This document shows, piece after piece, positions 33,567-45,000 of a stretch of 64,000 nucleotides of DNA. The first letter of the stretch is position 1. Each line of letters starts with the position of its first letter. The notes below the pieces were generated by a model that was given only the letters and a program-made list of their open reading frames with translations, was not told the origin of the DNA and ran no database searches. A program made the translations under genes and the position numbers. The stretch spans positions 310,001 through 374,000 of the forward strand of contig JAECYW010000034.1 of assembly GCA_023014335.1 (NCBI GenBank), written 5' to 3'. This DNA comes from Galerina marginata. Its lineage: Eukaryota; Basidiomycota; Agaricomycetes; Agaricales; Galerinaceae.

Positions 33567-34830
33567 ATGAACACGACTGAACTTAAGCCGCTCTTGTACT
33601 ACTTGGCTATTATATTTCTCGTATGCCTGACCATCTGCAAGGTCTCTCGGCACTACGTCACCTCTGGACCACCAGACTACTTCAAGCTATCCGGCGTCAC
33701 TCCGCCTACTCCGTTATGGGACTTTGATATTGATAAGGCAAAACCTAGGCCGTATCGTCCGTTTCGATGGGAGTACCACCAGAACATGGGTGCGTATATC
33801 CCCACCAAACCGATCGATATGGGCTTATTATCAAGAATCTGGCTTAGCATTGAAGAAGATGGAGCCGGACTGGTGGATAGAGCTCGAGTCCACCTATCGC
33901 GAACGAGTCGCACAGCGCAAGCAACTGTACACGGACCATGGGAAAGCAATCATCGACATGTTACCAGGCAGTGGTTCGGCGTGCAAAGAACTCATGGAGA
34001 TGGTTATCCAGTTTCTCTGCGCGCGATATCCTAATCAGTTCCAGGTCGAGGCGACCTGGAAGTCCAGGATATTTCTCAATCGAATCCTCGGTATTTCGTC
34101 CAACACGAAGGTCGTTAATCCGCTCGAGTTCCTCCTTGAACACGTCCCGGAGGACTTTCTGATCGTGCAAGAAGACACGCGTACAGGTTTGTACGTTCTA
34201 CGCGCCGCGGTATCGTGCTCAGCTGTAGGTTGGAGACTCGCGGAGAAGATGGGAAAGCCGCTGCACGAAGTTCACGGTCCTGTTCCGGATTATAAAGAGA
34301 AGATGCAGTCGTCCATGGATAGGTATGTTCTCTAAACATAAATATTAACTCAACTTGAACGGTTTATTAGGTATTTTACCAATATGCCCAGTGATAAGCC
34401 TATCCAGAGAGGGTCCTGGAGTCTCGAGATAGGACAACTGCTCTATTCACAGCCTGGTGATCCGCATTTCGGCTTTCGCGAGAGGCGGGAACCAAATCTT
34501 CAGGTGGAAGATATATTTTTGAGAGTAGATTGGCAGACACTGCGGCGACTCCCGAAATCGCGTGCTATCGTTTTCAATTTCAAGGCGCTATTTACACCAG
34601 TGATAGATTTTAGGAACGAGCATTATATCCCGAAGTTGTTCTCTAAAATTCTACGCGAGGCGAAGCAACCGTACTTGGATTATAAATCGACACATCATGT
34701 CGAACACGTAGTTCTCCCTGCGCTGGATTTGTGGGTGAAAGAGCAGGAGGATAAAGGGTGGGTGCCGAAGGACTGGAAAGAGAGAACGTTGGATGAGGAT
34801 CCATATTTTCCCGGGTGGGATGCGAGGTAG
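33567..34830 (+). CDS. DUF3445 / haem-dependent oxidative N-demethylase-like protein
   Basis: Exons 33,567-33,789, 33,848-34,322 and 34,371-34,830 join in frame over 58- and 48-nt introns, giving 385 residues. An N-terminal membrane anchor (LYYLAIIFLVCLTICKV) precedes a globular domain. That domain has the family's hallmarks: RPFRWEYHQNM.LKKMEPDWWIELESTY near the start, and in the last exon RVDWQTLRRLPKSRAIVFNFKAL, the conserved arginine-rich block. Bacterial relatives oxidatively demethylate methylamines using haem. The fungal proteins are widespread but their substrate is unknown. It shows no disruption. The short N-terminal anchor suggests attachment to the ER or another membrane, with the domain in the cytosol or lumen. 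Confidence 0.85.
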
Positions 34831-35039
34831 ACTACCATTTTTTTTCTTCAATATCGCAGCCTGCATCCTCTTCAGCTCTGTCCCTTCCTTGTTACGAACA
34901 ACCACAGCGCCTTGGTCCAAATTTTCCCGCAATAGAATAGCCCAAGTTGGCTCAATTTCGTAGGGGTACCGATTATGGTTGACGACTGGGCGTGGTACAT
35001 GTACATACTGAGAATTTGTCGAGAGTTTTCGATCCGTTT
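34831..35039. other. 3' flank of the DUF3445 gene
   Basis: A T/A-rich stretch lies just after the stop codon. No other signal was seen. Confidence 0.3.
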
Positions 35040-36412
35040 TTAAGGTGTAATCGCTTCTGAAATATTAGCACCAGATCGCCTGCTCTGAATATGTCCTTGC
35101 GGGGTGGATGGATGTGGCTCGACTCCAGCCGGCCGCACACATCTAATTCCGCTCACAAAGCAACGAAACCGACTAATTTCTCTAGCAAATGCAACGCACT
35201 CAACTTCTCTTGTGTAGCCCGAAGTGCCCAACGACAGAAATGCATGCCAGCTGAGCCCAGGATATGCACCAATTCCGGTGGCAGATTGTTCGAGCCTTCA
35301 ACGGCTGAAAATATTAGTACAACAATTCCCGCATACACCCGCGAACGAAAATTCCCCCGCGACATCTCCATCTGCAGCCCATACCCCAGAACCAGCGGCG
35401 AACGTACGACCTGTGCGCGCTTGCTTTACTTTGAGGTTGAAGAATACTGCGCAGCAGCATGGGGTGCGGGCGGAGAAGGCTGCGACGACTGGTAGTGGTA
35501 ATGTCTAATCTAAGACGCTGTGAAACTTCATGGACGGGATGCGAGCACGCCTATGGAGTGGGGAGGGAGGATGGGCGTGGCAGAAGCTGGAGGATGGGCC
35601 TAAGATCGTCATCGATAAAGCGGATGCGCCAAAGTCCAGCTGACATATCATCGTTGTCACCAGCGTACTTGTACCATATGTATGCGCCGAAGCCAGTTGA
35701 TTCGCGAGCCCGCCCGCCTGCCGGTTTCAGCAGCGTCAGTACAAGCTTCACATATCAACCTCATCCCGCCCCACCCCACCTCGCCAAGCCCAGCCTGTCC
35801 CGTCGCAACTCCCCACCGTCGTACTGTTCCCATTCTATCACCAGGGTTGCTCCAGTAGCTCATGCCCGTACTAATAGCACAAGCCAATAGTGGTCGCACC
35901 GCACGACATTGCTTTGCTTCTTGGCGCGAAGGGAACTGTAGACCCACACGGCGCACCAGTGTGTGGGGGGCCGGGAAAGACGGGAGCAGGGCCAAGGGCA
36001 TAGAGGGAAGGATGCGGAAACAGTGGCGAGGGTAGCGACGACGGAGGATGAGTAGATTTGGAGCAGATAGTTTGAAAATTCTACCACCTCCCCCGGAGCG
36101 TGATCGTCGGTGAGATGGCGGCGATGACAAATCGCCACCAGACGAAGCACGTTCAGGCCGAGGCAAAGAGCCAGGTGACGAATGAAGAGGGTGATCGAGT
36201 ATCGTGGCAAGGGTGGTAGGTATACATATGCAGGGCGGGGGCTCAAAGGAGTTGGTCACGATTGCGGCCTGGAAGTCGGTGGGCACTTTCGGGAAACGAC
36301 GGGAACGCAGAATGGATTGCAGGACGTAAGATCTAAGAGCCGGTTCCTGGATTCTTGATACATGGGTCGGAAAGCGCGCTTGGAATGTGGTAATCCCGTG
36401 CTTGACGTGCAA
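35040..36412 (-). CDS. Possible decayed gene, Ser/Pro-rich, unrecognised
   Basis: A 251-codon open frame (36,412-35,657) contains a serine/arginine/glycine-rich run (RPERASSGGDLSSPPSHRRS). Downstream on the same strand are a proline-rich piece (HYHYQSSQPSPPAPH) and a helix-like segment (NNLPPELVHILGSAGMHFC, near 35,290). They could be exons of one gene, but I cannot join them. A competing plus-strand frame (35,459-35,890) is equally Ser/Pro-rich. It is either a relic or coincidental GC-rich open sequence. Confidence 0.2.
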
Positions 36413-37200
36413 AGCTCGCGAGGAAGAGCAAATCTTGAAGTGGAAAAAGCGTCGACTTCAGCGAGCTACAGCATAACGAACCGTGTTCAGTTTCAACTTC
36501 AGAAGGAGAAACAAACTAAGAGACACGTACATGGCCCATTATTCCTCCACTAGCTCGTGTTCCCGAACCCATGACGATGCGACTTTGGCGGGTTCATAGG
36601 TGTGGAACGACGGAAGAATTACAGGTCAGAAAAGGTGGTTACCACTATACGACGCGAAGTTCTTAGGGAAGATCAGGAAATCCGTTAAGTACGAGAAGAT
36701 TATCTGCTCACCCCAAAGTAAACCACGCGGTAAGACAACCAGGAGATCTGGAAAACGAGTAGCAGAACACGAAATTCACAGCGTCGCAGGAGTGACGAGT
36801 CGTTGGGACCGTCAAGGTGTCGAAGATCCTCAGAGAGTAGAGGTTACAAGTAAATCAGGCATATTATAGAGAATCGAGAGCTGGACATGGAGGAAACAGA
36901 TACTGATTAACGAAGACGGGACATCGGGAAGACGAGAAGGACAACCAATTTGAAAATTTGATCGCAAGAAGCAGCACGTGACCAATTCCATGACGCGACG
37001 CGACGCATCTCTGTTTCCAAATGCAACACTTTGCTCCTTATGTGATTTAGTAGGAAGTTTGACGGTCAGCCTATTGGAGGCCATTATGTTGAAAAGGTGT
37101 TTGGACATGAGAGGGTCAATTTTCCCGAAACGTACGTCCATTTTAAATTTTTTTGTATCATTAGTATATAACTAATATAATTTACTAGTGATTTAGTTCT
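36413..37200. other. Intergenic, nothing recognised
   Basis: There are no coherent gene, repeat or RNA signals. Confidence 0.35.
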
Positions 37201-38125
37201 TTAAATTTTGCATAGTATGTATTATCAACGTCAAGCACATCCTGAAATCTTACTCGTCGACCTCCTCGTTGTCGTTCGTGTTTTAGAGCCGCCAGGTACG
37301 GTAAGAAGACTCGAGCTTCAAGGCTGAGAAATTCCACATGCTTGAGAAACACACCTAAAACACCGGGAATATGCGCGAGAATAGAATGGAACGCACGGTG
37401 GGCGGAAAGCAACTCAAGTCTCGAATATAATCTGGCTGTGACTCCGGAAGTGCTTCTGGGCATGAGATTGAGCGTGATAGTGGAGGTGGAGGTGTTATTT
37501 ACAGGAGAACAGATCACTGTAGTTTGATTGAAGAGGATCAAGCTTACCGTCCCAGTACCCGAACGTGTGGAAAGAAAGTGACTTGGTGGCGGAATTGGCG
37601 AGGACTGGAGAGGTTGATTTTCGGTAAAATGTATTCGTCGTTCTTCTTCCCTTCTTATAAATCATAACTTCGAAAGACCCCACTGAAATTTCTCTTTCTT
37701 TAGCCTACCGCGCACTTTGAAGCTCAAACCCGCCTTAGAGACGCCGTTAGGTTTGAGAAATCAAATACTTTTTCCTTTTTATTCGTTTTATTCAAGACGT
37801 CAAACTGACTACCTACATCTCTTCTCCAGCTCCCAGCGCAACGTCGAGGTCAAACACAGCCCAAAAACCCCACTCTTCAATGGTTTTAGTTGTTCGAGAG
37901 TGTCAGGCGCGCGATTCACCCTCCACGCCCGACCACGACCCACCCGCGGGCTTTTTCGTCGTTCCCGTTGGGCTAGATACAGAGGCGTCGCTGTATGCGC
38001 CGAGGACCAACGTCAAATGGCGGCTGAAGATGCTCGAGAAGGAGGTGCACGATTTGGTATCCGTGACAGCTTCGGTGATTGATATTTTCTTGTCTTGCTT
38101 CTTATTATTTTTCTATCCAAACCCT
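37200..38125 (+). pseudogene. Degenerate family copy C (see 3,900-5,050)
   Basis: The first part (about 37,215-37,320) aligns with the exon of copy A that lies near 4,215-4,310. After an intron whose 3' end (TGACTACCT...TTCTCCAG, ending 37,829) matches copies A and B, the next exon reads QRNVEVKHSPKTPLFNGF. A 116-codon frame from 37,880 then reads PPAGFFVVPVGLDTEASLYAP and KWRLKMLEKEVHDLV. It is the best-preserved copy, though it still has frame breaks between segments. The family is unrecognised; a soluble acidic protein is all that can be said. Confidence 0.45.
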
Positions 38126-38355
38126 CGAACTGAACACCTACATTCTTCCCTGCTCTCATGGTTGAACTATGAGTACTTCATTACAAACGGGCGGATGTTC
38201 ATTAAATACACGCGTGTGCATTTATGTTAAGTTTGAACATGGCCGCTGCCCCGAAAAAAGATTACTTTCAAAACCAGTACTCCTTTGGGAAATGTCTCTG
38301 AATATTCCTTAAGTATTGGGGGAAAGCATCAGATATAGCCGTGTCCTTACTAATA

Positions 38356-38642
38356 CTAGAGCCGCTTGGCAACTGTGTCTCCACAGCAGTACAAGTGACC
38401 ACCAACCGCTGCAAATTTGGTTAATACTCCAACATGAGAAATCAGAGAAAGAGTTACTAACCATGGCAGCAGGGGCAGGTGCATATCGGTTTAAGAAGCG
38501 GACTATCTACACCCGGTGCCAAGGAAGGACTGGCGGCAGCGGCAGAGGTGGCAGCGTCCACACGTTTCAATGGGGTAAATGTAGTAGCCGTTGAAGTGGC
38601 AATGAAAAAGGCAACGGCGATGATCACAGGAGCGAAGCGCAT
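38356..38642 (-). CDS. Small secreted cysteine-rich protein
   Basis: Exon 38,642-38,462 and exon 38,408-38,356 join over a 53-nt intron (GTTAGT...GCAG), giving 77 residues. A signal peptide (MRFAPVIIAVAFFIATSTA) is followed by a possible kexin site (LKR) and an alanine/serine-rich stretch. The C-terminus holds six cysteines in the pattern C.CPCC...YCC (ICTCPCCHAVGGHLYCC). It is too short, with too few cysteines, for a hydrophobin. It is likely exported; function unknown. The promoter lies to the right and contains a 146-bp tandem duplication. TTTATA occurs about 50 nt upstream of the ATG. Confidence 0.7.
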
Positions 38643-38843
38643 TGTTAATCGAGAGGTTTCTGGGTTCGTTGAGAGAATGAGGTGCTGTATAAAGTGAATG
38701 AAGACCTATTGGCGTTTTCATGGCGCGTTTTATACCTGGAGACGACAAAATACGAAAATACAACAAAAACAGCGGTACAATAACGAACCAATGAATAAGG
38801 AAGCTTGCGGGAAATGTAAAATTAAAATTGGATGAGCTCGAGG

Positions 38844-39130
38844 AGTCAAACTAAAATAGCTCATTCTCGTCAATACCTTGTGTATATTCCGCATACGAAC
38901 GATTCTAGCTCATTATAAACAAATGGTTGACGCCCACTGCGTCCACTGACACATGAGAGAAATTTAATCGAAATGGGATGAGAGCTTAGAGTCAAACTAA
39001 AATAACTTTTCCTCGTCAATACCTTGAGCGCCGGCTGTAGATTCCGCATACAAACGATTCTAGCTCAGTATAAATGAACTGTTGACGCCCACAGCGTCTA
39101 CTGACAGATGAGAGAAATTTAATCGACGGT
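38844..39130 (-). repeat. 146-bp tandem duplication upstream of the secreted-protein gene
   Basis: The block starting AGTCAAACTAAAAT at 38,844 recurs at 38,990. Both copies contain CGTCAATACCTTG, CCGCATAC.AACGATTCTAGCTCA, GTTGACGCCCAC and GAGAGAAATTTAATCGA. It lies 200-490 nt upstream of the start codon of the minus-strand gene, so it duplicates promoter DNA. Confidence 0.75.
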
Positions 39131-39662
39131 CAATACGATTGGGACGAGACACGATTACTCTGAGCGGAAGGGGTTTCAGAGTTACGGGACATTGAGCGGA
39201 CTTTCTGGCATCCGCGAGTAATTTACATGCAGAACCGGACTTAATCTCGATACGAGTCGATAGTAGAACTATAAATTGAATGCCAGTTTCAAGTTTTGGG
39301 TTTACTTAGTGGCCGTGAATGGAGGCATATTGCGATATTGGGGACGGAATAATAGCTGTAAGTATTTATCTTGACCTTGAATGATGAACCTTACCCTGAT
39401 TTACGAAAAGTGCCGCCCGCACCCAGTGGCGTGTAGAATGCTGGAAGCTTAGGACTGTGCGCGCGGAGGAGGGTGTAAATTAGAATGATCCTCGTACGGC
39501 ACTACTTACGCTATCTAGTCGAAATCTAGTCTGCCTCTCTACCTTAAAGAACAAAAGACATTTCTTTGCCAATATTGGGATCCGGCTTGCTACCCGGGCA
39601 GTGCAAGTTTGAATGGGATATGTAGTAGGGCTCCAACGCGATAGCCATAATCAGCTGACCCA
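39131..39662. other. Intergenic with a dispersed repeat
   Basis: The interval 39,417-39,525 (GTGTAGAATGCTGGAAG ... GTGTAAATTAGAATGATC) is a diverged copy of 49,548-49,640. No gene was recognised. Confidence 0.45.
39417..39525 (+). repeat. Dispersed repeat (second copy at 49,548-49,640)
   Basis: Shared blocks in the same order are CCCAGT..CGTGTAGAAT.C.GGAAG, GTGTAAATT.GAATGATCC and CTATCT. The copies are diverged; element type unknown. Confidence 0.55.
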
Positions 39663-40423
39663 GCTCTCCCCCACACTGACTTTCCCGAAAAAGAAATATC
39701 GCGCACCTGACCGCTTCCTAGAGGGTTTTATTTTACTACTTACAGGCTTTAACATCGGTCAAGTTGTCTTAACATCGGTCAAGTTGTCTAACGGTTGTGC
39801 GTGGTACCTTTCGAGTCCTCCCACGCCGTGTTAGAGGTGTTCGGTTCAATTCTTGATAAGTGCACTTTCTTTTCCCGGGCCTCTCTGCCTTTTGTTTTGC
39901 TCCTCCACGCCGCGTTCTTCTCTCTTTTTTGCTTCCCTCCAGTATTTCCTTTTGTTTAGTTCCTATCTCAATTATTTTATTGACATGTAACACCAATCCT
40001 CCTGGTAAATAAATATTGGTAACAATTGCTTATTAAATTCAAATAAAAATCGTAAAAATACCTGTAATTATTAGAAAATATTCTTTTTATGTGAGTTTTA
40101 TTTATCTATAATACTTAAAGCAGACTTGGATTAGTTTTACCCTCTCCAATCAAAGAATTGGTCCAAAGACCTTGTTCTAAACTGCAAAAACCGGGGCTTA
40201 ATTCGTTTATTTATCGTGAAATCCCTTCTACATTCAGCTTAGGACACCTTTAAGTAATAAATTTTTTTTTAGGACTGTTAACCTTTAAATTTTCATTATT
40301 ATCTTGGAATTGACAAGCCCACACTGACTTCAAAGCGACGTTGTCAGTGGAACGTCAGTGTGGCTGTGTAAGTTCCCTTATAAGGGTTTTGGTGATGTCC
40401 GAAATGTCAGTGTGGGGGAGAGC
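39663..40423. mobile_element. Inverted-repeat-bounded AT-rich element (761 bp)
   Basis: The left end GCTCTCCCCCACACTGAC (39,663-39,680) has an exact reverse complement at 40,406-40,423. The core CCACACTGAC occurs twice more internally, at about 40,320 and inverted at about 40,350. The interior from about 39,990 to 40,300 is strongly AT-rich, unlike the flanks, and holds no reading frame. A 20-bp direct repeat (TAACATCGGTCAAGTTGTCT) lies near 39,753-39,792. It looks like a non-autonomous DNA element. I could not find a convincing target duplication. Confidence 0.5.
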
Positions 40424-40743
40424 AAGGGAACTTCCATAATCCATTGTATATTAATTTGGTTCCCTGAATCTAGTACTGAATTGTCCGAAGACGGTCTTTC
40501 ACAAGGATGTCGTGCAGGAGATCCAAAGGAAAAGCTCAGTCCCTTCCTTTGTTGAACCGTGTGGTAGTGAAAGCGATTACATATCTATTTTCCGCGTAGG
40601 ATGCATCCTGCATCTACCAGGCTGAACGGTGCCGAAAAATGCCGTGTGCTTATTGAGAAAATCACGTGCTTGCGCTTGCCGGTGCCGAATCCAGAATTCT
40701 CGAACTATGCCCTCTCTCCACACTCCAGCGACGGCTTTTCGTG

Positions 40744-41035
40744 CTAGCGGGAAGGAACCGCCAGTGTCACAGCAACTTCTGACGTCTTTCTACTCACAGG
40801 CGGGCTGACCCACCACAGAACAGCGCGCCATGGCTCACAGTTTACGTCTATTTCTAGAAACGTCTGGTCCCTGGATATCGGATGTTCGTCCTCTTTTCCC
40901 GTTCCCTGTAGCCTGCAGCTGAGCGATCTTTTACCTCCACCTCTAGATGACAGCCATCCTTCATACCCTCTGTCGATTCTCAGCACCTCGGCACCCAATG
41001 TTCCCGCGATCAATGTTACATCAGCTGGCGTTCAT
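40744..41035 (-). pseudogene. Possible fragment of a CoA-transferase family III / racemase (CaiB-like) gene
   Basis: On the minus strand TLIAGTLGAEVLRIDRG followed by GGGKRSLSCRLQG resembles the N-terminal motif of the CaiB/AMACR family (LGAEVLRID..., GKRSL.LDL). Similarity ends after about 50 residues. No upstream start or downstream domain is found. It is a short remnant at best. Confidence 0.35.
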
Positions 41036-41580
41036 TGACGCTCAAGACGATTGTTTGGCAGGGTGAATCCACTGCTTAACGAGCAGGTGGTACTTTACAA
41101 TGGGCTGGAGAAACAGGAGGTCGTAGGCCAGGGACTGAGCGGCTGGGACGGAGGAAGAGTAAAGAACGCCTGAGTGGGTATCAATGAACCGTGAAGCTGA
41201 ATGGCTTCGTCAACAAGAAGGCGTGACGGTCGATGATGCATCGCTTCGATGATGTTGCATAGACACCAGAACTGGAATAGAAAGTCAACTTCAAATTTGG
41301 CGAAATGTACGTTTCTTCCGTGCTCTCGTCATTCAAAACTAACATGATATACTCGTTCGCAGGACCGATATTTAGCCCGTCTTCAAAATCATGCTCGTCA
41401 CCGTCATCATCGTGATCGTTGTCGTGACTCATTTCCCGCTGTACTTAGCACAAGGTAAGTTTTCTGTTTTACATAGGAAGAAGTGTTCACGAATTCATTT
41501 ACAGATGATTCAGTGTATTAAGCATATTACTATCTACACGAGTCGTAAATCTCGCATTCTTCTCCCACTCGATGCTACAT

Positions 41581-41626
41581 TTACAGCCGTTTGCAAAAAG
41601 CTTGACAGTAAACGCCCTGGGAAAGA
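41581..41626. repeat. Left arm of an older inverted repeat around the copia element
   Basis: This segment (containing CAAAAAGCTTGACAGTA and GGGAAAGA) is the imperfect reverse complement of 47,613-47,658. The copia insertion lies between the arms. Without copia they would be about 500 bp apart. Confidence 0.6.
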
Positions 41627-41718
41627 AAGAAAAGAAAAGAAACCCCGCCATAGGGTCTCCCCAGTTCTCGCACCACTGGCCGGTAAAATGCCTACCAAAT
41701 TTTGTATCATGCATTAAA

Positions 41719-42031
41719 TGTAGAAAATAGAACCCTAGATAAGATAAAACACGACTCAGTCTCTAGATAGATCGACTGATATATTAGTGAATGTACCTAG
41801 ATAAGATAAAACACGACTATCTAAGAGTCAGTGACGGATATCTAGGTATACGGAAAGTGGCTCACCTCAGTCTCTAGATAGATCGACTGAGGTGTCCTCT
41901 ACAATACTCTAGGGTATATATAAGAGTCCATAATAAAGGGACTTAAGGTCCCAGCGAGATAAAGAGAAATATGAAAGAAATGAGAGTCGTGGCTGACTCG
42001 TGTTCATCACGGTGCACAAACACTCTCAACA
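41719..42031 (-). repeat. 3' LTR of the copia element
   Basis: 313 bp, indistinguishable by eye from the LTR at 46,983-47,295. It contains two copies of CTAGATAAGATAAAACACGA and two of TCTCTAGATAGATCGACTGA, plus a TATATATA box. Confidence 0.95.
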
Positions 42032-42040
42032 CTCCTCCTC
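42032..42040 (-). promoter_or_regulatory. Polypurine tract (plus-strand primer) of the copia element
   Basis: On the minus strand GAGGAGGAG directly abuts the 3' LTR, as expected for the RNase-H-resistant primer of second-strand synthesis. Confidence 0.75.
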
Positions 42041-42084
42041 ACCGTGATGAACACTCCTCCTCGAATGGAATCTTGGTGCGGGTA

Positions 42085-45000
42085 TTAACGAAGGCCTAGC
42101 AGGTTCCGAAAACGAGTGAATTTGGTACGGTCGAGACCCTTGGTAAATATGTCGGCGAGGTTGTCGTGAGTATTGATATATGAAAGTGTGATATTGCCGT
42201 CATTAACCCTCTCCCGTAAATAGTGGTAATGAATATCGATATGTTTAGCTTTGGAGTGTAAAACTGGGTCTTCCGACAAGCAGATCGCGCCATTATTGTC
42301 GCAGAGTATGGTAGTAGGTCCTGTAGGATGGAGGCCAATTTCTGTAAGGAGGGTGCGGAGCCAAATAGCCTCTTTTGAAGCTTCGAAAGCGGCTGTGTAC
42401 TCGGCTTCGCAAGAGGAGGTGGCGACGGTCTTTTGCTTCTTCGCGCTCCACGAGATTAAGCCAGAACCTAGAGTAAATCCGAAGCCTCCAACACTTCTCC
42501 TGGTGTCGAGACAATTTGCCCAGTCGGAATCTGTGAATCCAACTAATTTAACGGGAGAAGCGCCGCCTACAACCAGCTTGAGTTCTCGTGTCCCTTTGAG
42601 GTATCGGATTACTCGGACAGCTGCGTTCCAGTGGGAAAAGGTAAAAGAGTCGAGGTATTGCGAGAGTTGTTGAACGGCATAGGAGATATCGGGGCGCGTG
42701 CCAATAGCAAGGTAGAGGAGACATCCGACCAATGACCGATACGGCAATTTCGCAATTTCGCGCTGTTCTTCGGGCGTGGTGGAATTGGGTTTAGGTCTGC
42801 GAAGTTTGAGGCCGGGGTCGAAGGGAATACTCAACGGATGGGAGTCAGCTTGACCAAATTGGTGTATAATCTTGTCAATGAGGGCCGTCTGGGAGAGTGA
42901 TATGGTTCGTGCTTCCCGGTCGCGTTGAATTGCGATTCCTATGCAAAATTTTGGCTCTCCGAGGTCGGATATTGTCCATAGCTTTCGCATATCCGTTTTA
43001 AAGTTGTGATTTGCGCCTTCTGTGTTGGCTATAGAGAGAAAGTCGTCGACATGGACTGCAGCAATTACCGTGTCACCGTTCTTGACTCGATAATAAATGC
43101 AGGATTCGCTCGTTAACCTTTTGAAATCAAAAGAACGCATCCCCTCGTCCATCGTCTTGTTCCAGATTCGCCCGGCTTGCCTCATCCCATATAGTCCTCG
43201 TTGAATTAGCCAGACATAGTCTTCAAATCCCGGTTCAACGCAGCCTTCCGGTTGCTCCATGTATTGGATCTCGTCGTCCGGTAAAAGACCATAAAGGAAA
43301 GCTGTTTTGATGTCGATTTGTTGAGCATCCCATCCCAAGCAGGCGGCTATGTGAAGGAGAATGCGCCATGATTCCATTCGCGCTGTAGGTGAGGTAGTTC
43401 GGGTAAAATCTTTACCGTAAATTTGTTCAAACCCTCGGAAAACTATGCGCACTTTCCAGCGCACTGGTTCCCCTTTCTCGTTTCGCTTCAAATGGAATAT
43501 CGGACGGCCTTGTCGGATTTTGCAACCTTTTGGTACCTCGGACCGTGGTATTAGTCGGAAAACTTCCATTTCTTTGAGGGACTTGACCTCATCTTTGTAT
43601 CCTGCAATCCATTTATCGGCGTCGGGAGATGTAAGGGCTTCCTGGTACGATTTCGGAGTATTGTCCACAAATGTGCGTGGGTCGATTGGACTGGTATCGG
43701 AAATGGCCGATAGGACGCGTTCCACTAGGTTCGCCGTGTCACCTATTTTTCCTTCCTCCAGATTTATTTTTTCGAACACCTTCCGCAACTCTTCCACTGC
43801 TTCGGATTCCACCACTTTTGGGTCATTCCTTCGCTCCTCCTCTCTAATATCTTCAAGTCTCTTCCTCTTTTCCTCCTCTCTCCTCGCTTTAACTCTTTCC
43901 CCCGCTTCCTTGGATTCTTGGACAGCGCGTTCCACCGGCGAGAGCTTTGGCGCCCCATCATCCTTGCCCTTTGCGATCCGTGTAGATCTCCGAGATCCGG
44001 GGTCAGGGGCTGGTTGAACATGATCGACGTCTTCAGGGTTTGGTGCAGGGTCGGGTAACGGGATGACATCATTGAAGTCGGGTGCTGGTAGGTGATCCTC
44101 ATCGTCCTCAGTATCGTGTGCTAAGGGAGTCGAGGTAGCACTAGTGATGACTTCGTTTAATGTCAAATTAGAGCTTGTTTGAGGTTGTTGGACTTCGCGT
44201 GGGTGACCGTCATGGCTCTCCAGGAATCGCACATGATACGATGAATATACCTTTTTCGTGGTTTTGTTGTAACACCTGTACGTTTTCGAATTTGCATCAT
44301 ATCCGATGAGAGTGCATTCTATTGACCTTTCGTAGACCTTGGGATTATGTTTGCTTTGAATAAGCACGAAGGCGCGGCACCCAATTTCGCGCATATATGA
44401 GTAGTCGGGTCGACGCCCATGCCAATTTTCCCATGGGGTGGTACCTGGGAGGCTGCGGGTAGTCGTCTTGACATGAAGGTGAGCTGCTGTGAGGTAGAAT
44501 TCATCCCATAAATTAGGTGGGCATCCTGCGTAAATGCGCATAGTTCGAGCTTTGGTCATGAGGGTTCGGTGCATCCGTTCAACACGTCCGATATGTGCAG
44601 AAGTGTATGGTGCGGTGAATCTCTGTGCTGTCCCCCGGGACTTCAACCAAGTTTCCATCTCGTCCGACTTCAATTCACCATTGTCGGTAATGTATGTCCC
44701 GATTTTGAGGCCTGTTTCACATTCGCGCGCCAATTCCCATGCCTTTAGCTCGGGGAATGAATCATCCTTCGCTTTCAGTGGGATTGTCCATGCCATATGA
44801 GTGCAATCATCAACAATGTCCATAACATATAAGTTCCCGGTGCGTGATTGTACATGTGGTCCGCTCAGATCTACCCATACTTTCTCTAGTTTCCTCGTTG
44901 CTTTATGCCCCTTCCCCTCCTCACGCTTCTTTGGGACTGGTGTCTTGGTCTGCTTTCCAAGAAGGCATGAGTCGCATTTCGGAGGAGGGGATTTAGGATC

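Noticed and set aside
43445..44017. 190-codon plus-strand frame inside the copia element
   Set aside because: Antisense shadow of the Gag-Pol linker region, without motifs.
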